From Phaeosaccion multiseriatum (Eukaryota; Ochrophyta, other classes), in NCBI GenBank assembly GCA_965112735.1, contig OZ218950.1, positions 6,944,001-7,008,000 on the forward strand: 64,000 nt of DNA, read 5' to 3'. Positions 52,091-62,300 of this stretch are shown in pieces. Below the pieces are notes generated by a model. The model had not been told where the DNA came from. It made no database searches and saw only the letters and a list, made by a program, of their open reading frames with translations. The position numbers were made by a program, and so were the translations under genes. The number at the start of each line of letters is the position of its first letter. The first letter of the stretch is position 1.

Positions 52091-53338
52091 GAGAAGAAGG
52101 AGCTGACAACGAGACGTTGCCGGACGCAATTGTCAAGTACAACCAGGTGAGGAGAGCTTGGAGGACCCTAAGCTGTGCGAGCAGCACTCAGCAGCAGCAG
52201 CCTGCCTCCAAAGCAGAAGACCTGTTCCTCGTCAATTCCTCCAGACGCCCATTGTCATCTGCTTCTCTCTCCCCTCCTTCCTCCCTCCTTCCCCTGTCCC
52301 CTCTCCTCAGTCCGAGTACGGTGCTCTCCTCACGCAAGCCATCGCCGACGACTCCCCCGAGCGCATCCGCTGGCTCGTGGCCCACAACCTCGTCTCCTTG
52401 CACCTGCCCACCGACGAAGGCAATACCGCCGCGCATCTCAGGTCACTTCGTGCCTCACTCACTTACTCGCTCACTCACTCGCTCACACACACCACCCCTC
52501 TCCCTCCCTCACACTCAGTCCCTCACTCACACTCACCCCTCACTAACTCGATCTCGCCCTTTCACCTCTCACTCACTCACTCCACTCATCCACTCGTTAT
52601 CTCTCTCTGTCATTCACCACTCACTGCCTCACTCATTCCGCCCAAAACCCTGCAGTATCTTCCACTCCGCCCAAAACGCCCTGAGGGAGCTGCACGAGCT
52701 AGGCTGCGATCTTTATCAGCCATGCGACGGAGCTGGCATTGGCAACGCGTTGTTCCACGCCACCTACAACGGACGGATTGAGTGCATAGGCACGTTACTC
52801 CAGGTGTGTGTTCGAGTAAGTCACATACTCCGGCAGATTCACCTCTCGTATCTTTCATTGAGGCGTCTTCTTCCACCTCGACTTACTCAACGCCGTCTCC
52901 GCCTCCCCCCCCCCCCCCCCTCTCTCTCTCTCTCTCTTACACATTCCTTTCCTACGTGTCCATACATATGACAACACCACAACACACCAGCTGGGCTATG
53001 ACTTCACTCGGCCTTGCGACCGCTTCAAGCGCTCTCCTCTGGTGGTGGCCCGTGCCACAGACCAGCCCTTGACAGCAGAGGTCCTGCATAGAGGCATCGC
53101 CGCACCCACACACATGCAGCGAGTGGTGCGGGGGGGGCTGCTCCGGCGACGGCGGAGGAGTATGGGCCTGCTGCCGAGTAAGGCAGCTGTGGACAGCTGG
53201 GCCACTGGAGGGGAGGAGGGAGACGGAGAGGGGGGGGGGGAGGGAGAGTGGGAAGGGGAGGGAGAGTGGGAGGGGCAGGAGGAGGTACCGGTAGACTTGG
53301 CGCTGGAAGGAGGAGGGGCCGTCGAAGATGCCGACTAG
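51985..53338 (+). CDS. Small ankyrin-repeat-like protein
   Basis: Exons 51985-52146, 52311-52441, 52656-52803 and 52991-53338 join in phase for 262 residues. It starts MEDLDAASLLLDEKEESLAS, followed by an Ala run coded by a GCA repeat. Three helix-turn-helix units resemble ankyrin repeats: EYGALLTQAIADDSPERIRW ... EGNTAAH, SIFHSAQNALRELHELGCDL ... GNALFHATYNGRIECIGTLL, and LGYDFTRPCDRFKRSPLVVA. The C-terminal third is Arg-rich and then Gly/Glu-rich (in-frame GGGGAG repeats) and ends VEDAD. No catalytic domain. Its partner and role are unknown. Confidence 0.8.
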
Positions 53339-55476
53339 TGAGCCTTTGGCCGTGGGGAGGGACAGGGCACCCTCGGTAGCCGGCGGATGGCAGCAGATGT
53401 ACAGGTGCCTTCTCTGCCCTCCTACTGCGCCCCTTCTGCAGACAGCTCTACCTATGATCGTCGACTCTGGTGTAGCGCCGATGGAGTGCGGGAAGGACCC
53501 GCAAGGCTCTGGAGCAGCACGGGCACTCGAAACCGTACGAAACCCTACACGGACCCTCCTTCCCACGCTTTACCGCGGCAGCACTCCAGTCCGTGCTACG
53601 TGCCTGGAACAAACGTACTCTTAGCAGAGTCCTTACGTACCCTTAGCAGAGTCGTTTAGCTGTGTCCGGAGGGCGTCAGGAGCCCTTCGAACGTCTGTAC
53701 ACCGACCCACAAGAGTGGGGTCGGTGATACCCAATACCTGATGCCGTAGGCTCGTAGATGGCAGCAGAAGGCCCCGTGCGCCCCCCCAAAAGCTCCCAAG
53801 GAGCCGTGCTACATAAGAAGCAGTGGGAGGACGCAGCCCGGCGGTGACGTCACTCAGCTCCTTGGGGACCTGTAGCGCAAGCCTGGATGCCGCCCCTGCT
53901 CTATGCAAGCCCTGACAAGTGAGCGGGGCGCTCGCCGCTGAGAAGGAGGCCGGAGGGATGGGGATGTTGGCGGGGATGGCGCAAGCACTTGCTCGACCCC
54001 CGGGAGAAGGTGAAGCTCCCCCGAGGGAGGAGCCTGCCCGTTTCGGGGGGGCGCCAAACGCGAGCAGATGGCAAGGGACGAGCCGCATGGGCCTCGAGGG
54101 AGGCAGTTTCTGGCAGCTTTGTTGCAAACGGACAGACAGACAGACATACACAGAGAGGCACAGACAGGCAGACAGGCGAAGGTGGCCGCCTGCCAGCCAG
54201 CCAGGAGGGCAGGAGGCAAGGACATGTCGTTGCTCTGCAGGCCGGGCGGCGGGCATCTCGTTCGAAGGGCGAGACTGAGCCTCATCCGCATGCTGTGCGT
54301 TTCCTGCCTCTCGGCCCCTGCTTGGCCTTCATCTCTTCGCGGGCGGGACGCAGTGTTTTTGCGTCGCGGTCGCCAGCAAGTCCGACGAATGGTTGGCGAG
54401 GCGACCAGGTGAAATCGAAAGGTGTTTCCGCTCTGCATCACCAGCTGCTCTGCTCTGCTCTGCTCTGCTCTGCTCTAGCGAGATGTACAATGCCAGCGCT
54501 TCACAGCACAGCACAGCCTTGCTCACACCCAAACTGACTCGTGCGTGCGCGCGTCGGTGCGATGGGTTGATAGTGTAACGGCTCGGATACTCCGTGCCTC
54601 CCTGGTACATCCATGAATTACACTACATATCTACATATGCTTAACGCTCCTTGCTGCTCGCCCCCGTGAGGAGAGAGCGCTGAAGGTACAGGCACAGCGC
54701 AGCACAGGCAGAAGTCCTCCTGACGAACACTACGAAGTGTGTGTGCGTGCGTGCAGCACAGGCAGAAGTCCTCCTGACGAACACTACGAAGTGTGTGTGC
54801 GTGCGTGCAGCACGGGCAGAAGTCCTCCTGACGAACACTACGAAGTGTGTGTGCGTGCGTGCAGCACAGGCAGAAGTCCTCCTGACGAACACTACGAAGT
54901 GTGTGTGCGTGCGTGCAGCACAGGCAGAAGTCCTCCTGACGAACACTACGAAGTGTGTGTGCGTGCGTGCAGCACAGGCAGAAGTCCTCCTGACGAACAC
55001 TACGAAGTGTGTGTGCGTGCGTGCAGCACAGGCAGAAGTCCTCCTGACGAACACTACGAAGTGTGTGTGCGTGCGTGCAGCACGGGCAGAAGTCCTCCTG
55101 ACGAACACTACGAAGTGTGTGTGCGTGCGTGCAGCACAGGCAGAAGCCCTCCTGACGAACACTACGAAGTGTGTGTGCGTGCGTGCAGCACAGGCAGAAG
55201 CCCTCCTGACCAACAATACGAAGTGTGTGTGCGTGCGTGCGTGCGTGCGTGCGTGCGTGTGTGCGCGTGTGTGTGTGTGCGCGATTATGCTCTCCTTCCT
55301 CCTCCTCCCCCTCCAAACGACTCGCTCAGTACGATAGTTTCACCAAATAGGACCCTCGAATGTGTGTCGGAGTGGCAGATCGATCTCTCCCTCTCCCTCT
55401 CTCTCTCCCGCTCCCTCTCCTTCTGGATGGGCGTCTCCTCCCCACAGCCTAGCCATAGCTGTTATACGTAGCGTAG
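53339..55476. other. 2.1-kb convergent spacer, including a minisatellite
   Basis: Lies between the ankyrin gene stop and the opine dehydrogenase stop. Besides the 54-bp minisatellite at 54694-55245 it has a direct repeat CTTAGCAGAGTC (about 53618 and 53640), a CTCTG/AGAGC run at 54446-54476 beside a copy of the dispersed motif, and several open frames without recognisable protein features. I support no gene here. Confidence 0.65.
54694..55245. repeat. 54-bp minisatellite, about ten copies
   Basis: Tandem unit containing CAGAAGTCCTCCTGACGAAC, then ACTACGAAGTGTGTGTGCGT. Unit starts are spaced exactly 54 bp (54709, 54763, 54817 and so on to 55195). Copies differ at single bases (CACAGG/CACGGG, GTCCT/GCCCT). 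Because 54 is divisible by three, both strands stay open over the array; those frames have no other coding support. There are no unique spacers, so it is not a CRISPR array. Confidence 0.92.
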
Positions 55477-58400
55477 CTAATGGTATTCACAGCGCTGATC
55501 CGATTCAAGGTCCTTGAGTTTTTGCAGGGAGTCGATCCCGAAGCGCTGAGGAGCGTTGGTCTCCCCCAAGTGCTCGCCCTTCAGCGCACCATCCACAATG
55601 TACTGCACAGCGCCACATTGGGAGAGCCGCAAATCAGTTCCGGTTTAGCAGAGCAGCATCAGCAGAGCAAAAGGGGAACATCCAAGAGGAGGGGCTTGAA
55701 GGAGGAGGAGCAGAGTGTGTGTGTGTATGCGCGTGCGGGCGTCCGCGCGTGGGTGAACCCCAAGACGTCAAGCGCAAGTGAATGACGTCATCAGGCCCCA
55801 CCCTCCGCCCCTCGAGGAGCGAGTGACTGTCTGCCCATATACTCCGCACAGGTAGTGGGGGCGAGGGCGACGCTCACGTTATATATCCATATGCCTTCCT
55901 CACCTCCTTGCCCATATGCTTTTGAGCCCAGCCGATGAGGGTGTCCATTACAGGGGTTTCAACCCCAGCCAAGTCAGCGACTCCCTTGTAAATGCACAGC
56001 CCCAGAGGGATGTCCTCTACTCGGTCAGGGTCAGGGTCAGGGTCAGGGTCAGGGTCAGGGTCAGGGTCAGGGTCAGGGTCAGGGTCAAGGTCAGGGTCAG
56101 GGTCAGGGTCAGGGTCCAGGGTCAGGGTCAGGGTCAGCGCGTTGGGGGACAGACACTGCAAGTACGTACGGGTAGGGCTGTACAAGTTGTGTGTGTACGT
56201 GTGTGTGCTTGTGTGTGTATGTGTGTGTTTGTGTGTGTATGTGTGTATGTGTGTGTGTGTGCGTGTGTGTGTGTGCGTATGTGTGTGTGCGTGTGTGTAT
56301 GTGTGTATCTCTTTTCCCTACCTGTGAAGTAACGGTTCGGTTGCGTGCGATGTGGCGTGCAGCCCCCACACAAAACAGGAGGGACCGAGTCGAGCGAAGG
56401 CGCCACGGTACGGTGCCGCCCAGTCGGTCCCGCATCGGGGAGGAGCGGCACGAAAAGGTAGAGGCAAAGGGGAGCGCAAAAGTCGGGCGGTGGGGAGCGA
56501 GCAGCGAGAAGCGAGAAGCGTGTCAGACGAGGGAAGGAGGGAAGCAAGTCGAGGCAGGCCTCTGAGGCGGTGCAGTGTGTCTCTCGACTCTTTCCTTCCT
56601 CGGTGGCACCATCGATATGTAGGGCGACAATTCACGCACGGGCTCTCATCACTTGCACGCACCGGCTTGAAGCCCCCCCCGGGAAGCTCCTTGAAGGGGC
56701 ACTTGAAGCCCTTGTAGGCGTTGTTGTTGCGGAAGAAGTTGAGCAGCGAGGAGGACTCCGAGTCGGCGTAGACGTACACCGCGAGGAAGTCGTATATGTG
56801 AGGTACCTTGCCCACGGGCACGCCCTCCTGCTTGAGCTTGGCGACGATTTGCAACAGTTCTTTATTCACCGCATCCATCATCTTTGCCCCCTCTTCCGTA
56901 AGCTCCTACGAATGGGCATCAAGTAGTGGGTAAGTGGGTAGCGAGAAGCGAGAGCAGTGGGTAGCAATGTAGTAGGGAGTACCACAGAGTCGAGGACACA
57001 ATAACAGAGTCCGCTCCCCTCCTCACCTCATAGAAGAGGGGGTTTCTATCAACCACCTCGTTCTCCTTCCCCTCACACAGAGTGTAGAGGCGCGCTGGAT
57101 GGATGACCGCGTTGATAGGGTAGAGAGTGCTCGTCAGGAAGGACCCCCCACACGCCTCTGTCTCTCCGAACATGAGCGTGTTGAGGCGAACACATGCCTC
57201 GACGTTGTTGGAGGGCACACTGCCGATGCGATATCGCCTATAGAAGGGGAGAAGGGGAGAAGGGCGGCAGGACAGGGCGGGGAGGGCGGAAAGGGGAAGG
57301 GGCGGAGCGGAGCGGGGCGGGTAAGCAGGGGGCAGTCGAAGGAAGGAAGGAAGGAAGGAAGGAAGGAAGGAAGGAAGGAAGGAAGGAAGGAAGGAAGGAA
57401 GGAAGGAAGTGTGCGAGGCACCGCCGCTCACTTAAGGCCCGCCTCTCTCATCCTGACACCTGGCACTACTGGCAGAGAGCTTCCGCCGAGACTCTGCGTG
57501 TGGTGTGGGTCCGTGCTTACCGCTTGAGTTCCTGTACCTCAACTTGCTTGCCCAAAGAAGAGATGCGGCAGTTGAAGGGCATGGGCCTGGTAGAGCCGTT
57601 GGTGATTCAGAGCAGGGAGGGAGCAGGCAGAGCAGATAGAGACATGCGGGGTGTGCTGTCACACGGTGCGTCAAGCATTTGTTGCTTCTCGGGCAAGGAG
57701 CAGGCCTCATGGCGAAGAACAAAGCTAAGAAGACGATCACGTTATTTTTGATGTAGGTAGGATAGTACTGCCCAGTCGACGAAGAACGCAGCTCGCAGCC
57801 ACACACCCACTCACATGATTGAGAAGAAAGTGACACGTTTCGCCTTCAATTCCTCTCCCAAAACCTGTGTGTACGTACAGGGCCGTGTGTGTGTGCGGTG
57901 CGAAGTGACAACAGACGGAGGCAAGAGTCACGGAGGCCGTGTGTGTGTAGGTATGGGCGACAGCTTCGCACAGCCGCCCAGGACGAGGTGCCAGACGAAG
58001 CAAGCAACGCGTTTTCCTTCACGCGCCGCGCGCACACGCACACACACACACACCCGCGCGCGCAAACACACACACACACACACGCGCGGGCACGCACCTC
58101 TCGGGCCACCCAGTCGAAGCCCCCCTGGCCAGGGGTCACAGCTGCCACCGGATACAGTGATACAGTAGAGAGAGGCACATGAACAAGAAAACAAGCAGGT
58201 AAGTAAGTAAGCAAGCAAGTAAGTAAGTTGCGGGGCTGCTTGGCCATCTGCCTCGCCTCACTCTTGCTGCCCACCCAGGTACATTAACCTGTAGTACATA
58301 CTGTTGTGACTGTTAGACTGTGGGTATGTCATGACTATTAGACTGTGTGACCGTGTGACTGTGTGACTGTGTGATTGTGTGTATGCCTCTTGACTGTACC

Positions 58401-59225
58401 TATGTACACCTCGTTCTTCAGGTGCGGGGCGATGGCCCTCAGCGTGCTTTCGTAGGCGAAGGAAGGGAGGGGCATAATGACCACATCGCTCTGGGGTATC
58501 ACGTCGACAGGATCCTGGAAAGAGGTGGTATACAGAGGAGCAGAGTGAAGAGAGCAGGCAGCCATAAGAGGGAAGGAGGGGCGAGGGTGCCGTCAGTGAG
58601 AGATAGAGAGAGAGAGAGAGCCCAGTGCTCTGGCTCTGGCCCTCCTTTCTCCAAAGCTCTGTCACCTTGGAAATCTTGAACGGCTTGCCCTTGATGGGCC
58701 CCGACACTTCGTTGTGGGCTCCGAAGTTGGCCAGCATGAAGCCCTGCTTGATGACACGAGGTGGCAACAAGTAGCCGGTCAGCAGGAGCAGAAGGACACA
58801 CATTCCCACATGCTCGTACCTGCTCCTCAATGCCCTTCTGCATCACCTCCGCGTCGTTCTCGAAGGGGCAGAACATGACTGTGGGGAAGCCCTTGTGGGG
58901 CAGGAGTGCCGCCAGGGTATGTGCGGCGTTGCCTGAAGCCGACGAGAGGGACAAGTGGGTGGAGAGGATTACGACAAGGCGGAACGACTGAAGAGAAGGC
59001 AGGTGGGAGGTTTATCGCACCTCCACCAACTATGCAGATTGTCGGTTTGGTCTTATCTACTTCAGCCATGCCAGCCATTGTGCTGCCGCTGCTGAAGACG
59101 CGTGTTGGAGCTCTTGAAGTGGGGCTGAGCTTTGTGAAATGCGGTACCGAGGGAGGGCAGACAGAACAAAATGATCTTGCGCTATATCCGGACGATGTCG
59201 CTAAGGCCGTCAGCGCGCGAACCAT
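55477..59225 (-). CDS. Opine (octopine/nopaline-type) dehydrogenase
   Basis: NAD(P)H-dependent reductive condensation of an amino acid with a keto acid is the family reaction. Eleven minus-strand exons: 59225-59021, 58932-58820, 58746-58666, 58514-58400, 58141-58098, 57767-57706, 57586-57521, 57237-57027, 56905-56663, 56155-55904 and 55602-55477; total 505 residues, in phase. Rossmann motif ICIVGGGNAAHTLAALL; then SDVVIMPLPSFAYESTLRAI and GQGGFDWVARE. The alpha-helical catalytic domain has NNVEACVRLNTLMFG, STLYPINAVIHPARLY, VEDIPLGLCIYKGVADLAGV and YIVDGALKGEHLGETNAPQR. From ATG 59225 the first 48 residues are rich in Arg, Ser, Thr and Ala with no acidic residue, like a mitochondrial presequence; starting at ATG 59078 removes it (456 residues). 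A (Asp-Pro)n run is inserted before VEDIP. One intron (57705-57587) seems to use GC-AG borders. Confidence 0.88.
56026..56150 (-). repeat. (CCTGAC)n hexanucleotide repeat coding for Asp-Pro
   Basis: About 20 hexamers inside the opine dehydrogenase exon 56155-55904. On the coding strand they read GAC CCT, so Asp-Pro repeats, between SPNALTLTLTL and RVEDIPLG. The plus strand is GGTCAG. The exon's splice phases fit with the repeat kept in, so it is probably translated. Confidence 0.88.
57337..57410 (-). repeat. (GGAA)n tetranucleotide in an opine dehydrogenase intron
   Basis: About 18 GGAA/GAAG units in the intron between exons 57586-57521 and 57237-57027. Confidence 0.88.
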
Positions 59226-59364
59226 CCGCGTTTCCCTTTTCTCGCAGCTCTCCTTGCTCTCCCCATTTAAAAGGAAAAGGACAAAAAGGGTTCTTGTTGA
59301 CTTACCGGTTCCCCTTCCGGCGCTGGATTCTTTGCGCCTCCTATCTTGGGAGAAGGAGAAGAAG
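59226..59364. promoter_or_regulatory. Divergent promoter/5' region of opine dehydrogenase and PP2A B'' genes
   Basis: 139 bp between the longest opine dehydrogenase ATG (59225, minus) and the probable PP2A B'' ATG (59365, plus). If opine dehydrogenase starts at 59078 instead, the gap is 286 bp. It contains CCCATTTAAAAGGAAAAGG near 59262, the only TATA-like stretch here. Confidence 0.5.
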
Positions 59365-62300
59365 ATGGTAAGAGGCAGTCCGTTCGCTCATCCCTCCCTG
59401 CTGAGGTTTCTCCGTGCAACCCTGTCAGTTTGCCCTGCCTCCCCCCCCCTCGCTTTCATCCTTTTCCTTCCGTTTGTCCTGTCTTCACCCCCCCCCCTCA
59501 CCTCCCTCCTCCCTCTCTCCCTCTCATCCCTTCTTCTGTGAATCCAGGTTTCTTCCGCTGCTTCTCCTGCTGCTGATACTGCAGAAGATCCCGCTGTTCT
59601 GATAGCAGCCCTCCGAGCAAGAACACAGCACTTCAAGCAGAAGGGGGGTGAAGGCAAGGGCGATGAGGGGACAACAGATGCAGCAGCTGCGGCAGCGGCA
59701 ATGGAGAGAGACACTCTGGCGCACATGCGTAATATCTATGCACAGATGCAGCAGCACTCCAGGAGCCAAGGAGCCGGGAAGGGGGAGGAGGGCAAGATGA
59801 AGGCGAGCTATGATGTGATACCCAGGTTCTTTGGTGGGGTAGCTGGCCTTCCGGTAAGTGCGAGAGCGAGAAGAGGCGTGGCGTATGGACTGGCTTCCTT
59901 GCTCTCAATAGTGCTCAAGACTTTTTTCTGCTTCCTTGCGCCATAGGAATGGGCTGTGGATTGCAGGCAACGCTGCATATCCCTTCAACCATTTTGCTCA
60001 TTTCTCTTGACCAACGGCATAGGGTAGTGGATGTCATCTCAAGCCTGCGTTGTGCGTGTACCATATACCCACACGTGGATGTCCTGCTCCCCTGAATCAT
60101 AGGGCTCATCTCGCCCCCTCTTACCCGTCTTACCCGCCTGCCTCCCCATACGGTAATACAACGGTATCATACCCTACCGCTTGTATTTATATATATACGG
60201 CTGTTGTGGCACAGGCCCAGGAGGGTGGGAAGAGCGTGGACGACGGGGAGGAGGGGGGGGGGAAAGGCAGCATGAAGGCGAAGCTCAAACACCTGGCCAA
60301 GGCGAGGTTCCTACAAAAGAAGGAGGTGAGGAGCGTCGTCAGGACAGGACGAGTCTCTTGGGCGTTCACTCCGTTTTCCTTTCTTCTTCTTCATCATCAT
60401 CTTCTTCTTCTTCTTAGCACCAGGCACACACTCTCGACGGACAAGACTTTCTAACCACCAAGTTGACCTCTATTCTCCCCCCGCTGTCACTCGGTGGCGC
60501 CCTCTGTCCTGCAGGACGAGCTCATCAACCTTGACGAACTCAAGGCCCTTGAGCGGGCTCTCAGCGAAGCCAGCAGGGCCAGCGAGGGCGAGGGTGGCGA
60601 GGGGGGGAAGGTCAGCTACCAAGACTTCCTGGCCGTCAGGTGGGTGTGGTTGGGCTACCCTTGTTCCTGCTTTTGGGCTTCCTTCCCACCGTCCCCTGTA
60701 GGCTTGGGGATCACCTGACCCTGTTGCGGATCTTTCCCTCTGCCTTGATTCTCCGTCACTCGCAGTCTCTGACTCGCAGTCCTTCACTCGTACTGTATCA
60801 CACCCCCCCCCCGCCCCTCCTCCCACTCTCCCCTCCCCTCCACCTCACTACGCCCCCACACCCTTTTCAGAGAGGGAGCCCCTCTCAGCGCTCGCCAATA
60901 TCTGACAGCGGGCACCTTCTTGTCTCTGCATGATGAGAACGGCCGAGTGGACCACCGAGATCTCTTCAAGCACGTGTACGCCATCATCTGCCTGCACAAG
61001 ACACGCATCACCCTGCACTACTACGACTCGCAGGGCAAGGGCTACCTTAGAGAGCAGGTACGTGTGATTACGTACGGACGTGCGTACACATGGGACGGGC
61101 CGACGGACGCCCGGGATGCACCGATTACAATGTCAAACACACACAGAGATAGAGAGAACCCGACGTCGTTTCAGTCGACTTTGATATCGACTTGTCGTGT
61201 CGATGTATACAGCATCGAGATATCGCAATCCACACATGTGTAATGTCCGTGTCTGTGTCTGTCTGGTCCTCATCCTCGTCATACACCCCCCCTAACCCCC
61301 GCCATTTTTGAGTGTAGGACCTGGAGAACTACGTGTACGACCTGATCCCCACCATGCCCCTGCTGCGAAGCATGCACGACAACTTCTACCCCTTCTACGT
61401 CTTCACCGCGGTAAGATTAAGGCGCTTTTAATTTGCAGTTTGCAGTTTGCAGTTGGCTTTCTGCATCGATGTCGAACCTACCAAGCGGACCAATGTCGAT
61501 GCCTCTGTGCTTACTCGACACCAGGTTCGGCGTTTCATGTTCTTTCTGGACAAGAAGCGCACTGGCCGAGTGTCCATTGACCTCCTTGTGAGGAGCAAGA
61601 TCATGGACGAGCTGATGGAGCTGGGCATGGCGGGTGAGTGAGTGGATAGTAAGAGAGTAAGTCAATGAGTGGGTGGGTGAGTGAGTGAGTGAGTGAGTGA
61701 GTGAGTGAGAGGGTGGGAGAGAGAGTGCGAAGGAACAGCCCTCTGATTCTTCCTCTTGCCTTTATCTATCGATCATGTCAGGGTGCCCAAAGCCCTGCCC
61801 CACATGACGCACCCACCCCTAAGCCTCTCTCACCTCGACATCCCTCCCCCATACGGTGCCATCTGGTGGCCGCAGACGGAACAGGGGGTGCAGACGACGC
61901 GGTGGTGGCGGCGGGTATCGCCGAGGACAACTGGTTCAGCGCAGAGAATGCGCAGAGGGTGTACGAGGAATACCTCTCTCTCGACGCCGATCAGAACGGA
62001 ATGCTCAGCAGGGAGGAGATGCGGCACTACGCAGGTGCGGCGAGGAGGGGGAGGGGGAGGGGGTGCGGCGGGAGAGAGGGGGGAGGGCAACGGCATGTGT
62101 GTGTGTGTGTGTGTGCGTGTGTGTATGTTGCTTCAGTCCTCCTTCGCTTGCATCTGAATCATCCTCCTCCTTTGTCCCCCTCGCCCGCTCGCCCGCTCCC
62201 TCGGTCTTGCCCCATATGCCTCTTTCCATCTCTCTCAGGGTCGCGTGCCTCCATGCGCCTCACACCGGTGTTCGCACAGCGTCTCTTCGAAGAGACCATC

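Noticed and set aside
53633-54441. Minus-strand ORFs of about 200 residues in the spacer after the ankyrin gene
   Set aside because: No recognisable motif, low-complexity Cys/Leu segments from a CAGA-like repeat, and no supporting splice structure.
54618-55471. Possible repeat protein, or a CRISPR array, at the 54-bp repeat
   Set aside because: No unique spacers, a eukaryotic setting, both strands equally open, and no start or splice context.
56026-56150. Telomere-like repeat
   Set aside because: The unit is GGTCAG, not a known telomere repeat, and it is coding within an opine dehydrogenase exon.
58906-59367. Longer N-terminus for the PP2A B'' protein from ATG codons at 59031 or 59066
   Set aside because: That frame would overlap the opine dehydrogenase first exon in antisense and has no family similarity; ATG 59365 at the exon end is simpler.
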